Below, piece after piece: positions 46,442 through 57,618 of a stretch of 64,000 bases of DNA. The translations under genes were made by a program, and so were the position numbers. The stretch is from the NCBI GenBank assembly GCA_015680685.1, contig MNCI01034058.1, positions 389,601 through 453,600 on the forward strand, given 5' to 3'. Below the pieces are notes generated by a model. The model had not been told where the DNA came from and ran no database searches. It worked only from the letters and a program-made list of their open reading frames with translations. Each line of letters begins with the position of its first letter. Position 1 is the stretch's first letter. This stretch comes from Gnetum montanum (lineage: Eukaryota > Streptophyta > Gnetopsida > Gnetales > Gnetaceae).

Positions 46442-47523
46442 CACTGAACTTTGGTATGTGAAGCTTTAGGGAAAATGAAGAATGTGAAGTGTGTTTGTAG
46501 TCTTATAGGGCCAAGAAGAAACATGTTGAGCTAAGACATCAAAAGGAGAGTTAAGATATAACAAGAGCTATATTGAGATGAACAAACAAGAGCTTAGAAG
46601 AAATTATGAGAGCCAAAATTTAAAAGGAGTCTACAAGAAAAATGAAGTTGTTCTAAGGACTACCAAGCTGCCAAAATAACAAAGGAATGTTTGAGATCTC
46701 AAGTATGCAATCAAAGTAGACGTCTCACATTAACAGTAGACATCTAACTTGCTAGATAGATGTCTTAGGATAAACATATCCACTTTTAGGTAGATGTCTC
46801 TCCTGAATGGAAGTTGATCTTAGTTAGACGTCTCAACTTTGAATTAGACATCTAAGATAGTCATTTCATAGTCATTGCATGAATTCAGAGGAGTTTTTAA
46901 AAACTCAAAGGGTATAAGAAAAAATAAAACTCTTGGGGAATGAACAAGAACTATTCATTGAATATCAAGAATGGTAAGCCTCAAGTGAATTGAGTTTGTT
47001 CTTCATTATTCCAATCATTTGTTTTGTGTTGAATGTTTTGAGATCCTTCATTATAAGAAATTTGTAAATTAAGTTACACTCTTTCCTTAATTATTGTCTT
47101 CTTTCTTCTAAGCTCTTGTGGAATTGATGTGCTTCTTACAAGAAGGCATCTTGTGAGCTTGTCAAGATATTGTGGGATTGAGTGGGTTCATAGTGATGAA
47201 ACACTCTGGTGTATAACTCACATATTGTAAAGGTTGTGAGATCCTTTAAACCACATTTTGATCTTATTGGAACCTTGTAGAGTTGAGGGTTTATGTAGTG
47301 AGAAAAAACTCAAAATGGAGCCCAAATCTTGTAAAGTTCATGGTATCCTTGAAACCACATATTTCTAAGAAATAAAGTCCAAAGGTATGCAAGGATTCTA
47401 CCCTCCAAGTGTGAAGGTACCCAAGTTGGAAGGCCATGTAAAACTTATGATAGATTTTTGATTGCCTTGGTTTTTTTAATTAGGGAACTTATTCAACCCC
47501 CCCTTCAAAGTTTTAGATCCTCA
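46442..47523 (+). repeat. 3' LTR of the forward copia element
   Basis: 1082 bp. The first bases are CACTGAAC where the 5' LTR has TGTTGACC, so the terminal TG has been lost by mutation; the rest is collinear. Confidence 0.82.
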
Positions 47524-47619
47524 TTTTATTCATCATCAATAAAGCCATTGATTTATAAGTGAAGAACATTGTTTGTCCTTGATATTTGAAAATGGGTTAC
47601 CATATTTCGTATTAGAGAA
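47524..47619 (+). repeat. Rest of the interrupted gypsy LTR, and primer-site-like motif
   Basis: TTCATCATCAATAAAGCC matches the TTCTTCATCAATACAGT part of the LTR at 33508. The LTR seems to end near 47604 and is followed by TTTCGTATTAGAGA (47606-47619), a worn tRNA-iMet primer site. It is therefore read as a 5' LTR of a forward gypsy element that lost its interior. Confidence 0.4.
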
Positions 47620-47779
47620 AATTGTGATCCAAGAACTAGAAGTTGAATTAAATAAAGAAAAGAGACCCATGTTTTATTAAGTATGAAAAACCAAGTACAT
47701 TAGTTTAAAGAAGTATGGAAATAGTAATATGGAAGAATGAGATAAGTAGAAATAAGGAATCAGGAAGAAAAGAGTAACA

Positions 47780-49700
47780 TAGGTTAAAAATAAGTTTAAA
47801 ATTTTAGTCCAAATGACTCAACTAGATCTTTGGCCATCATTATGTGAGTTTTCCATTCTTCATTAATGACATCACCCTTTTAAAGTAGATCATGACATAC
47901 AACCAATCTACTACCAAGATGATGGATGTGTTTCATAGCAATCTTAGTAGCCTCCCTAGCCTTTGTAGTATTCGAAAGTACAACATTCAGTAATTCAACC
48001 TGTATATCACATTAGATAGTGTTCTCCTTCTACTCTTTTTTTTCTTTGCACATATAAGGAAGATGAAGAAAAAGATCAATAATAAGATAAAATAGGAAAT
48101 TATTACTTACATGAAGATGATCATTCGTAAATTTAAGTAACCATTTGTGTTTCAACAAATGACATGCTAAGAGGAACTCTCCAACTCTCCCAAGATCTCC
48201 TTAAAATCTTTGATCACGTCTAGAGAATCATTGAGAATTAAATGAAATTTACAAATACTACTAAACTACACCAACTTAAAATCACCATTGAAGTTGCATG
48301 ATTGAGACTCTCTTAGATGGAATGATCCCTCTTGAATAAAACTAATAACTAAGGCTATGAAAAAGAAGAACCTTCTCTTCATTATTAGTAAATAACTAGA
48401 TAAGGAAATAGAAAGAGCCCTCAATTATAATCGATGGTTATGTGGTAATATAACACTAAAATAGAGGAAGGAGTTGGTACCATAGTATGCAATACACTAG
48501 CAAAAATGGAAGTCTTGATGGGAGTGGTCCATGGATATAGTAGCCTAGGAGACTTTGGTGATGTAGTATAGGTTCTATTAGGTGTAAGATGTGTAAGATG
48601 AGGGATGAAATCCAATCCTTTCCTCTCTAATTCCTAGCCAAAAATATTCTAAGCCATGGATACTTTCTAAAGAAACAAAGTGTTAGAAGTAAAAATAAAA
48701 TAAAGTAAACAAATTTAATAAATATAACTTACCTTTTGTTCTTTCTCATTTAAACCATTGCTAGGACCTTGAATATTAGTGTGTAATTTCTAATTAAAAA
48801 TTAAATATTATAAATAAATATAAAAATAAGTGAATAATAATAATAAGAAAAACTTATGAATAGTAACTTATGATTAGGTTTACTTGATTTACCTTCATCC
48901 TTCCTAAATGTCATTTTTCTCATTAATCTTAGAATTGGTTTACACCTTAGAGTCTACTACCACATAAAAATATGATACAAATAAGTAACCAATATATTTA
49001 AAAGTTTAATAAGAAGTAGTTAATACCTCATCAACATCTTTAGAATTTTGAGATTGAACTATAGCATCTCAACCTCTTTTTGAACCTTTGAGTTTAGCCT
49101 TTAAAAAATTTTCATCCTCAAGGTACAAAGGATGACATTGTGGATTAAAAGAAGTGAAGTAATTTTTTTATCATTATAAAATAATATCAATAACATAAAT
49201 AAGGACATACACTATAGTGAATATTTACTTCCTCAAGATTTGAAAATCCTAGCAAGTATTTCCATGGTTAAAAATTAAGGATAAAACAAGAGTAGGACAA
49301 ATATACATCCTATCATTTTTTGCACTATTATGAAGAAAAATAGTATATATTAAAGTAAGATGGGTGAAGGATGAAAACATACCTTATTATCCAATTTTTT
49401 AAAAAATTTAATCTTGTTGTTAAAATACTTTTTTTCAAAATCCCTATGCCATATTGTGGTGATGTTTACATAGTTAAAAATACCCTTTGAGAAAAAATCC
49501 TTAGATTCTTGAGAATAGCAATAAGATTGATAAGGACCCTCACCCATATAAAAATTTAAGTAATGTCTTATGACATCCTAGTTCAACTTTGTTGTACCAA
49601 AAAACATTTTGGATGTTGAAGCTATGTTATATCCTGGTTAGACTATGGCACCAAGCTACAACCCTATGTGGTACAAGGGCATGTTCTAACACAATTTAAG
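47780..49700 (-). pseudogene. Multi-exon gene remnant, family unknown
   Basis: The reverse strand has exon-like coding patches, each closed by a good donor: exon ending at 49383 (then GTATGT), 49027 (GTATTA), 48893 (GTAAAT), 48733 (GTAAGT) and 48111 (GTAAGT). The exon 48893-48956 also has an acceptor (GTGGTAG). Readable protein includes DVIRHYLNFYMGEGPYQS, FFSKGIFNYVNITTIWHRDF and KKYFNNKIKFFKKLDNK in the first patch, CHPLYLEDENFLKAKLKGS in the next, and EEWKTHIMMAKDLVESFGL in the last. Stops occur in several patches. I do not recognise the family. It could be a host gene or an intron-bearing transposon gene. Confidence 0.45.
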
Positions 49701-50830
49701 ATCATTTTTTGATGAACGATGAAGCCCACAAAAATACAAATTTGCCTTTATCACTTGTTAGTCATCTATTTTTTATTGCTACCAATCCCATTTTATGCAT
49801 CGCTATTCGTTAATATCCTATGTGTTGTTGTCTTATGTCATTACTATCACTATTCTATGTTATCATCATAGTTTTCATAGTTGTCATTCCACATTTTGGA
49901 AAGGTGTGGACTAATGGTGTTTGGGAATACTACTAGCATTGATGGTCTGAACCTTTCCCAATGCCTACAAACACTACTGGCATAGGTGACCTTGACCTTC
50001 CTTGATGCCTTAGACATTATACCAATGGTCTTGACCTTTCTCAATGTTCATAGATAAGAGTGTTCCTTACCTCACATGAAGAGAAAATTTAATATTTAAA
50101 AATTAAATTTCAAAATTTGAAATTCAAATACTAGTCTTAGGCAAATTTGACAAACTAGTCAAACTAGTAGGTTGGTATCATAAAAAATAAAATTCTATAA
50201 TTAAGCACACTAGTTCCAGTGTATTACTAAGAAGGATGACCTCTTGAGAACTCTCAAAAAATATGAAATTTTTGAAAATTTAAAATGGCCAAAACTTTGA
50301 TCTTTGAAGCCTTTTTTAACAAATGAAGAGTCATTTCTAGGAAAATTTGACCTTCTTAAAATCCTAGAAGCCTTTTTCACAAGAGATTTTGAAATTTATT
50401 TTTTAACCTATATCAATGCTCATCTCAAAACTTTTGAAAGCCTAATTTGGGCTTAAACTCTAAAGTGGAGATAAATTTAATCACTAGAGAATGGAATTTG
50501 CCTAATCCTCTCATTTCAAGTTCAATTAAGATAAGATTTTGACCAATTAGATGGGTAAAAAATTAAGTTGCCTATAGTTCCAACTCCTTGAAGCAACTAT
50601 ATAACCATCTATGGTTCCAATAAAGATAGATTTTATAGAATAATTAGCTAGTCTTATCTCCTCTACATATCATTATCTAAAATCCAAAGAGCACATTAGA
50701 AAATCATGGATGCCTACATGAATGATCAAATGGATACTTTGAGTAAAATATTAATGAGATTAATGGCATATAAGAGGAGCTATATAAAGAAAATTAAGAA
50801 TTTGAGAAGAATATGCAGGATACATCAAAG
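49700..50830 (-). repeat. 3' LTR of the Tat-type element (approximate ends)
   Basis: It is collinear with the LTR at about 30370-31760, including the short-repeat block (49905-50048) and the GATGACCTCTTGAGA block (50232). It lies downstream of the reverse-strand pol at 51200-54580, as a 3' LTR should. Exact ends not determined. Confidence 0.5.
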
Positions 50831-51199
50831 GAGATGATATGGGTCACTGGCCATGACCAATGGGATTATTGCATACAAAATGTGATGCAATCTGGTCATA
50901 AGCTTCAAAGATGATGTTGAGTGGATTGTCAACAATACTCATGTATGTCATTATTCTCAATAAATGTAAAAGGTTATAATACCTAAAATACAATGAGAAA
51001 CCAATGTTTCCATGGTGGAAAATTAAGAAAATATTTATATTGTCAATGAATTTTATAAATATAAGAATAAAATAATAAATAATGCACATGCATTGCAATT
51101 TCTTATGGGATAGGCACAGTGCTCACAAATATGCCCACCATACATAGAATGTAATAAATGGTTCCTTGTCACAAACTCAATGATCCAACATCATGTTGT
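50831..51199. other. 3' non-coding part of the Tat element
   Basis: AT-rich, no motif seen between integrase and LTR. No clear purine tract could be chosen. Confidence 0.35.
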
Positions 51200-54100
51200 A
51201 TAGTTTTGATCTTCTTAGGTAAGGATGAATTATTGTATCTCAATGTAATAGAAGAAATTTAAGAGGAAAAATAGCTTCAAATCCATAAACTAGGCTATAT
51301 GGAGTTACACAAGTTACATTTTGATAGTTTTTTTAGTAGGCCCAAAGTGCATGGACAAGCTGCTCGTGTCACTTACGTCTACTATTGTTCAACATCTTTT
51401 TAAGCAAGCTTTTAATGGCCTTATTACTAGATTCAGCTTGTTCATTGGCTTGAGGGTAGTATGATGATGAAAAGGATTATTTAATACCTAGTTCTTGACA
51501 AATGGATTTCATTTCTTGGCTACTAAATTGTGGTTCATTATCCATGACTATGGTCATAGGTATGCCAAAATGCACTACTGTATTATTTAGTATAAATATA
51601 CAAACTTGTTCAGACATTGTCTTCCTTAGGGGAATAGCTTCAAACCACTTTGTAAAGTATTTGATTGCAGTGATGATGAAACTATGCCCTGAAAAATACT
51701 TAGAAATTATAGGTCTAATGATATCCAACTTCCATTGATGAAACAACCATGTTATTTGAGTATTGTATAACTTAGTTGGTGACACATGTATTAGCTTGCT
51801 ATGTCATTGATAAGTGTCATAAGTTTTAATCTTCTATAGGTAGTTGCTTTCCATACAGGACTAGTAATATCCTAGTTGCCTAATTTTAGCAACCATGGCT
51901 CTAGGTCCCATGTCCTCCACATATACCCTCATGAACTGCTCAAGGACTATGCAAGCTTCAATTTTTCCCAAGAACACTAATAATATGCCATCCTAAGATG
52001 ATAAACATACTATGTTATCACCTATGATAACATATTACTTTGATCTTTTATGTACAACATCCTTTTGAGAAGTAGTTAGACCCTATGGAGATTCACCATG
52101 CATAAGATAAAAGTTGATATTGTCATACCATTCCCTTGGAGGGGTAGTATTGATGGAAGCTACAAATTTATCCTCAATGTTCTGCATGATGAGAATAGCA
52201 CAGTTCATAGTTAAGAAAGGCAATTTTTTAAACACATTTGGAATCACATTGAGGGCTAAGGTGATAATAGCATTAGCTAATGTGTTCTTGGTTCAGGCTA
52301 CATGCTGGATACTAATTGTTGTATCAATTTCTTTCCTAGGTCATAGTAAGGTTGCAAATGTTTGGCTTTGCATGCATAAACCTTAGTTACTTGGTTAACC
52401 AGAAGTTGTGAATCACCTTTGATCATTATGCATTTGATTGCTAGGTCACAAGCTACCATCGTCCTCCTAATCAATCCTACATACTCCACCATGTTGTTGG
52501 TACATGGGAATTCAAAAAAATAAGTGAAGGGCTAGATTTCATTGGACAAGAATGTTATGATGGTAGTAGCATTGGCCCCATTATCAAAGTGCATAATTAC
52601 CTCATAGCCCTCAAGTACATCATTAATGATGTTGAAATGTTCATCTAAGAATTTAGGATCTATAGCCATATGATCTTTCACTAGTGAAATAGTGAGTTAT
52701 GTGGCTATAGCTTGACCTTTCATTGAAGTTGGAGAGATGTAATGAAGGTCAAACTCTACTATTATGGATTTCCAATGGGCTATCTAGCTACTTTTGTAGA
52801 TATTAGTCATGATGGCTCTAAGCACATTATATTTATAGATGATATTAACTTGGCTTCTAAAGAGGTAGTGTTTGTAGTTCTTCAATGAGAAGACTAGGGC
52901 TAGATAATAATTCTCCACTTTGGTGTATCAATTCTCGTAGGAAATCAATTCATGATTTAGATAATATATGGGCAACTCTACTCCATCATCTAATTTTTGA
53001 TAGAGTAGAGAGACAATGAACATGTTGGATATAGCAAGGTAGATGTAAAAAGGTTTAAATTTTCACAATGGATAAACTAGAGGTAGTTGTGCCAACTCTT
53101 GCTTAAGGTTTTCAAAGGCTTCTTGGCATTGAGCTATCCACTCATAGTAAACTCATTTCTTAAGCATGTGTTGCATAGGTTGTAACTTATCTATAAGCCT
53201 AGTCATAAACCTATAGATAAACTGTAATCTACCTTGTAATTTCCAAAGCCCATTAAGGTTAGTTGGCATTTCCAAGTTGGATATGACCTTAACTTGTCAT
53301 GATTGACATGTATTCCCACTTCGAACACTATAAAATCAAGCATCTTACAAATTTTGATGCTAAAGAAACACTTCTTGGGGTTAAGCTTAAGCTCGTATTT
53401 GAGATATCATTTCAACACAAGGTTAAGGTCATGCACATGAGTTTTAACCACTTTGGACTTAACATCTATATCATCTACATAATAATTAAGCAATCCTAGC
53501 ATATAATAACTAAAAATGTACATCATTTCTCTTTGGTAGGTTGCTCCTATGTTCTTTAGATCAAAGGGCATCATGATGTAACAAAAGGTTTTTCATGGGA
53601 TCATGAAGGTCATACTAAGTTGATTTTTTGGGTTAATCCTAATTTGGTTGTATTCTGAGAACCCATCCATGAAGGATAGCAAGGCATGTGCAACCATACT
53701 ATCAATAAGATGGTCAATACTAGGCAAAGAGAAATCATCCTTTATGGTTGTCTTATTCAAATCTAAAAAATTAATACAGATACATATACTCTCATTTTTT
53801 AGGGACTACCACTATGATGGACATCAATTTTGCATAATCAACCACTCTAATGAAACCAACTTGGTATAATTTTGTGATTTCATCATGAACTACTAGGGCT
53901 AAATTTGACGTAGTCTTGCAAACGTTTTGGTTAGCTAGTCTAATACTAGAATCAAGTATGATGTTATGTTGCACTAGGCATGGGTCAAGACCTGGCATAT
54001 CTTCATATGGCTAGGTAAAGATCTTAATGTTATCTTGGAAAACCCTGGTGATGTCTTAAGCCTACTGAGGTTCTAGTGAGAAACTTAATTTTAGTGTTTT

Positions 54101-54580
54101 ATCCTCATCACTATGTGTCATGATAGGAACCTCAACTAGAGAGTCCTCGATAATGTTGCTATCCCCAAGGTCAAGGGGTTTGAATAGGTTTTTAGGAAAT
54201 TCCAGAGGTTTCTCTATTAAGGGTATGTGGTCAACAAAACTCTAAGGCTCATGATCTAGGCAATTAAGATCAATAAATCATTCAACATCACCATGAGGTC
54301 CAGTTAGGTTTAATGGTAAATTGATTTGCTTTCAAGTGTTCATACTTGAATCCTACATATCAACCATAAGCACATTAAGTGGCACATGGGTAAAATAATT
54401 TTGTAATAGTGTATGGATAAGCCAAAGAACATTGCATTGATGGTCAAAAAAGGTTTAAATGAGGACACTAAGGTTCCCAAAGATAGGTGAAATAAATGGA
54501 ACAAAGTTAATGCAAAATAATGTTAAATGGAGATCAAATGATAGGAACATTTGGTGGAATTGGATCAAGTGATGTCCCAT
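51200..54580 (-). pseudogene. Tat-type gypsy pol: RT, RNase H, integrase
   Basis: Reverse strand, from the right: ITRVFQDNIKIFT, then PYEDMPGLDPCLVQHNI (53998), the start of Tat RTs. Next are LYQVGFIRVVDYAKLMSIIV with VVPKK, INFLDLNKTTIKDDFSLP, LLSFMDGFSEYNQIRINP, MMPFDLKNIGATYQREM and NYYVDDIDVKSKV, where the catalytic YVDD (53470-53481) is intact. The dual RNase H region contains MVEYVGLIRRTMVACDLAIK and KGDSQLLVNQVTKVY (52492-52298), the domain typical of Tat lines. Integrase (51785-51477) keeps WKLDIIRPI, ITAIKYFTKWFEAIPLR, FGIPMTIVMDNEPQFSS and CQELGIK, that is both core Asp residues. Frameshifts and stops separate the pieces. Gag is not found upstream; the palindrome array takes its place. 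Confidence 0.82.
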
Positions 54581-54857
54581 TAACCAGAAATGAAGATAAA
54601 TGACATCACAAGGCTAAACAATGAAGGTTAATAATGCATAAGATGGTCAAATCAAGCAAAAACATAGTGAAACAACGGCAAACCAATCAAGGTAGGAAAC
54701 ATAAGGTAAATCATGATCAATATTAGTCAATTAGGGTTAGATTTTGCTAGTTTCAAGCCATAGAGAGCCATGATGTAGGTCTATAGGATTGATAGGTGAG
54801 TTTAGGCACTTGGTGAGGCCATTTGGAGGCTATTTCAAGTTAAAATTGAGACCTTTT

Positions 54858-57230
54858 GTTGTGACTATGTTGGGCTTTCTTGGGAACTACATTGGCCAAC
54901 GTAGTCAAACCATGCCCCAACATAGTTGATGATAGTAGATGATTTTCTAGGTTTTTTATGAGTAATTATGAGATCCTAATGGTCTATATGGCTAGCAAAG
55001 TGGACTGGCATTGAAGATTGATGAATTTTAACATTGTTTTGACCCTTGGGCATTGGTAAATGATGCAAATACTAGTGACTATGCTAGGACTACATTGGCC
55101 AGCATAGTTCCAATGTAGATGCATTGGAAACATGGGTTTCTAGGGTTTCAAAGTTGGAAATTATGCTTCACCAACTTCCAAGGGTAGTGCAAGGTCTAGG
55201 GAAGATTAAATATCCCATTTAAAAGTCAAAATAGAATTTGAAAGGTGTAGTTTTGTCACCCACATCTCATGACTATGTTTGCCAACATAGTTGAGGGTTG
55301 CTCTAGTGTATTTGAGCTAAAATATGGGTTTTTTAATGGTTGAACAAGGTCAAGTTGTAGCTTGCCTTAGGATTTCAAGGTTCTAGGGTTTTGGAATAAA
55401 GGTTTTTACCATTCTAAGTGCTATTACGATAGCTAAGCCACACTAGGGTAGGGACTACACTAGGACTACGCTAGCCAGCATAGTTCTAAGTGTGCCTTAA
55501 CATAGATGAAAAGAATCTGGTACTCCCATGCTCAAAACAAGGTGAAATTATGAATAGGTAGTGTCAAGTAATTTTCTAGGTATCTCAAGTCAAGTTTTAG
55601 GCCATTTGGAATGTCAAGATACTAATTACAGCAACTCACAATCATGACTACACTAGAACTACATTGGCTAGCATAGTCATGGCCTATCCCAACATAGTAA
55701 GTCATGAGATTTGACCTTTTTATGGGATTCTATGATTAATATACTAAGATCTTGGGTCCCTAGGGATACTAGTGTCTCTAGCTAGGGTTTTGGCTTAGGA
55801 TGGTTGATTTTTGAGGTTTTTTGAGTTATGAGATTATCATTTTCCATTTGGACTATGCTAGCTAGCATAGTTAAGCCTATCCTTAGTATAGATAAGGTAA
55901 ATATGACATTTCAAAGATCAAAATGAAGTGGAATTGTTCTTGAGTTAGGCAAAAAAAGGTTTTGGATTTCCAAGTTAGGTTCTAGGTTGTTTGGAGTGAT
56001 AACTCACTAGTCAAATCAACCATGACTACACTATGACTACATTGGCTAGTGTAGTCTAGGCCTCCTCTAGCATAGTCACAAGATGAAACTTAAATTTTGA
56101 TGAAATTTCATGATTGATCAACTAGGTTTTTGAGTTCTTGGGTCATTAGTATTTGAAACTAGGGTTTCAAGCTTAAGATGGTCATTTTTTCTAGTTCTTT
56201 TGATTTTGGACTAATCCTACACCCTTGGACTACATTGGCCAACATAGTCCTAGCATAGTTAAGGGGTTCAGGATAACTTTGATTGATTTTTGACTTAGTT
56301 TGTAGTGTTTAGTGGTGTTTGAAGTCTTAATTAGGGTTCAAAGTTGAGATGATGTTTTTGAAAGTTAATTTAGCATGTTGGTAATCTATTTTGATGCTTT
56401 AGAAGTGGTACTATGCTAGCCAATGTAGTCCCAAGATTCTTCAATGTAGTTCCAGGGTGGAAATGTGATTTAACCTTATTTTGTATTATAGTTTGCTAGT
56501 GCAAGGTCACTTGAGGCTTCAAGGAAGTGCAAAGGTCAAGATATGTTAGTTTGGATGTTATTTTTGGTTTTTAATACTTCATCCTCTCCTAACTATGCTA
56601 GGACTACACTTTCCAGTGTAGTCCTAACCATCTCTAGCATAGTTTGAAGGTGGAAAATGGAGTTTTTCCACTTTTTCTTGGTTTCCTTAGGTTTCAAGCT
56701 TATTGGAGACTCTGGGGTTTAAGGTGTGTCATCTTGGAGGCTATTTGTGGTTTTTGGTATTCATTCCTTGCTCAACTACACTGGGACTGCATTGGCCAAT
56801 GTAGTTAATATCTTCTCCAGTGTAATCTATGCAAGAGAATTGATTCTTAATACTTTTTGACCAATTTTATATAATTTTAGAGCTACCAGAAGCTCCAGTT
56901 AGGGTTGGTACATGGTTTGATAATTTTGGAGTTGATTAGAAGTTTGGTTAATGGAAGAAGACATTATCCAACTTGAGACTACACTAGCCAGCATAGTTAG
57001 GCTATTGGTTAGTGTAGTTGCCCAAATAGTAGCATTTGGTATGAGTTTTGGCCATCCTTAGTGTTCATTTTCCATTAATGTCAACACTTGTTTTTCCACT
57101 TTGGGCATAAGGTTTCATGGCATGTGTGAATGGTTGTAATGTCGATTTTGGTAGTATTTTGTGTTTGGAATCCATTTTAATATTTTTGGATGCTTTAGCC
57201 CTAGTGTAGTCACCATGTAGAAGCTAAAAA
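54858..57230 (-). repeat. Array with a period of about 190 bp, carrying a 24-nt quasi-palindrome per unit
   Basis: Twelve cores start at 54883, 55087, 55271, 55463, 55657, 55850, 56034, 56227, 56407, 56601, 56783 and 56975; a worn thirteenth lies near 57200. Spacings run from 180 to 204 bp, mean 190. The core consensus is GGACTACACTGG followed by its own reverse complement CCAGTGTAGTCC; the unit at 56601 differs from it only at the centre. Most units have an extra half-site about 5-10 nt upstream (ACTA(C/T)(G/A)CTAG) and another about 12-20 nt downstream (CC(C/T)(A/T)(A/G)CATAGTTG). The roughly 120 bp between cores is poorly conserved. It lies directly upstream (in transcription order) of the Tat pol, and the same motifs fill the leader of the Tat element at 28190-30120. 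Confidence 0.8.
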
Positions 57231-57618
57231 CTCAAGTTTTTTAGGATTTGCATTGGCTTATTGTAGAGGTTCCTAGTGGACCCAATCCTAAGTTTGAATT
57301 TTTAAATGAATTGATTTCCCACTCACCCAGCAGAGTTCCACTTTCTAATTGCTATCATGGAGTTAAGCGAGACTTGGATAAGTGTTTTAGAAAGCCAAGG
57401 TTTTGTTAATGGGTGCATAAGTTTGGGATTGGTTTCCAAATTACAATTTTATAAAAATCATAATTCTCTCATCACTCTTAACCTACAGTTCCTACCATCA
57501 AATCTTTAATCATATTTTTGCCCCTACCACACCTATTTCCAATGCAGTGTAACATTTCTACCCCAAGGAGTAGGTGAAATTGTTGCAAAAGGCTCTAGAA
57601 GTATGAAGGTTTTGTTAG
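57231..57618. other. No gene recognised; possible upstream exon
   Basis: Mixed composition. A TTGTTAG (57612-57618) at the right end can serve as an acceptor for the first modelled exon of the gene remnant to the right. Confidence 0.3.

Larger units (their letters stand above)
40998..47523 (+). mobile_element. Ty1/copia element without pol: gag plus an unknown second ORF
   Basis: LTRs 40998-42075 and 46442-47523 (1078 and 1082 bp) start TGTTGACC / CACTGAAC and end ATCCTCA. Flanks TTATA and TTTTA form the target-site duplication with one mismatch. A primer site (42078-42089) and a purine tract (46428-46441) give forward orientation. Inside are a SIRE-type gag (about 42131-43720) and an unrelated ORF (about 44569-45180). 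No protease, integrase, RT or RNase H motif is present on either strand in the 4.4 kb interior. The LTRs share blocks such as GTTGATGTGCTTCTT and GAAGGCATC with the reverse copia element, so both belong to one family. Confidence 0.85.

Noticed and set aside
53299-53499. Forward open frame
   Set aside because: It is antisense to the RT palm with the YVDD motif.
54858-57230. CRISPR array or centromeric satellite
   Set aside because: The spacing is 190 bp with long diverged spacers and only a short core conserved, in plant nuclear DNA; neither CRISPR nor a normal satellite fits.
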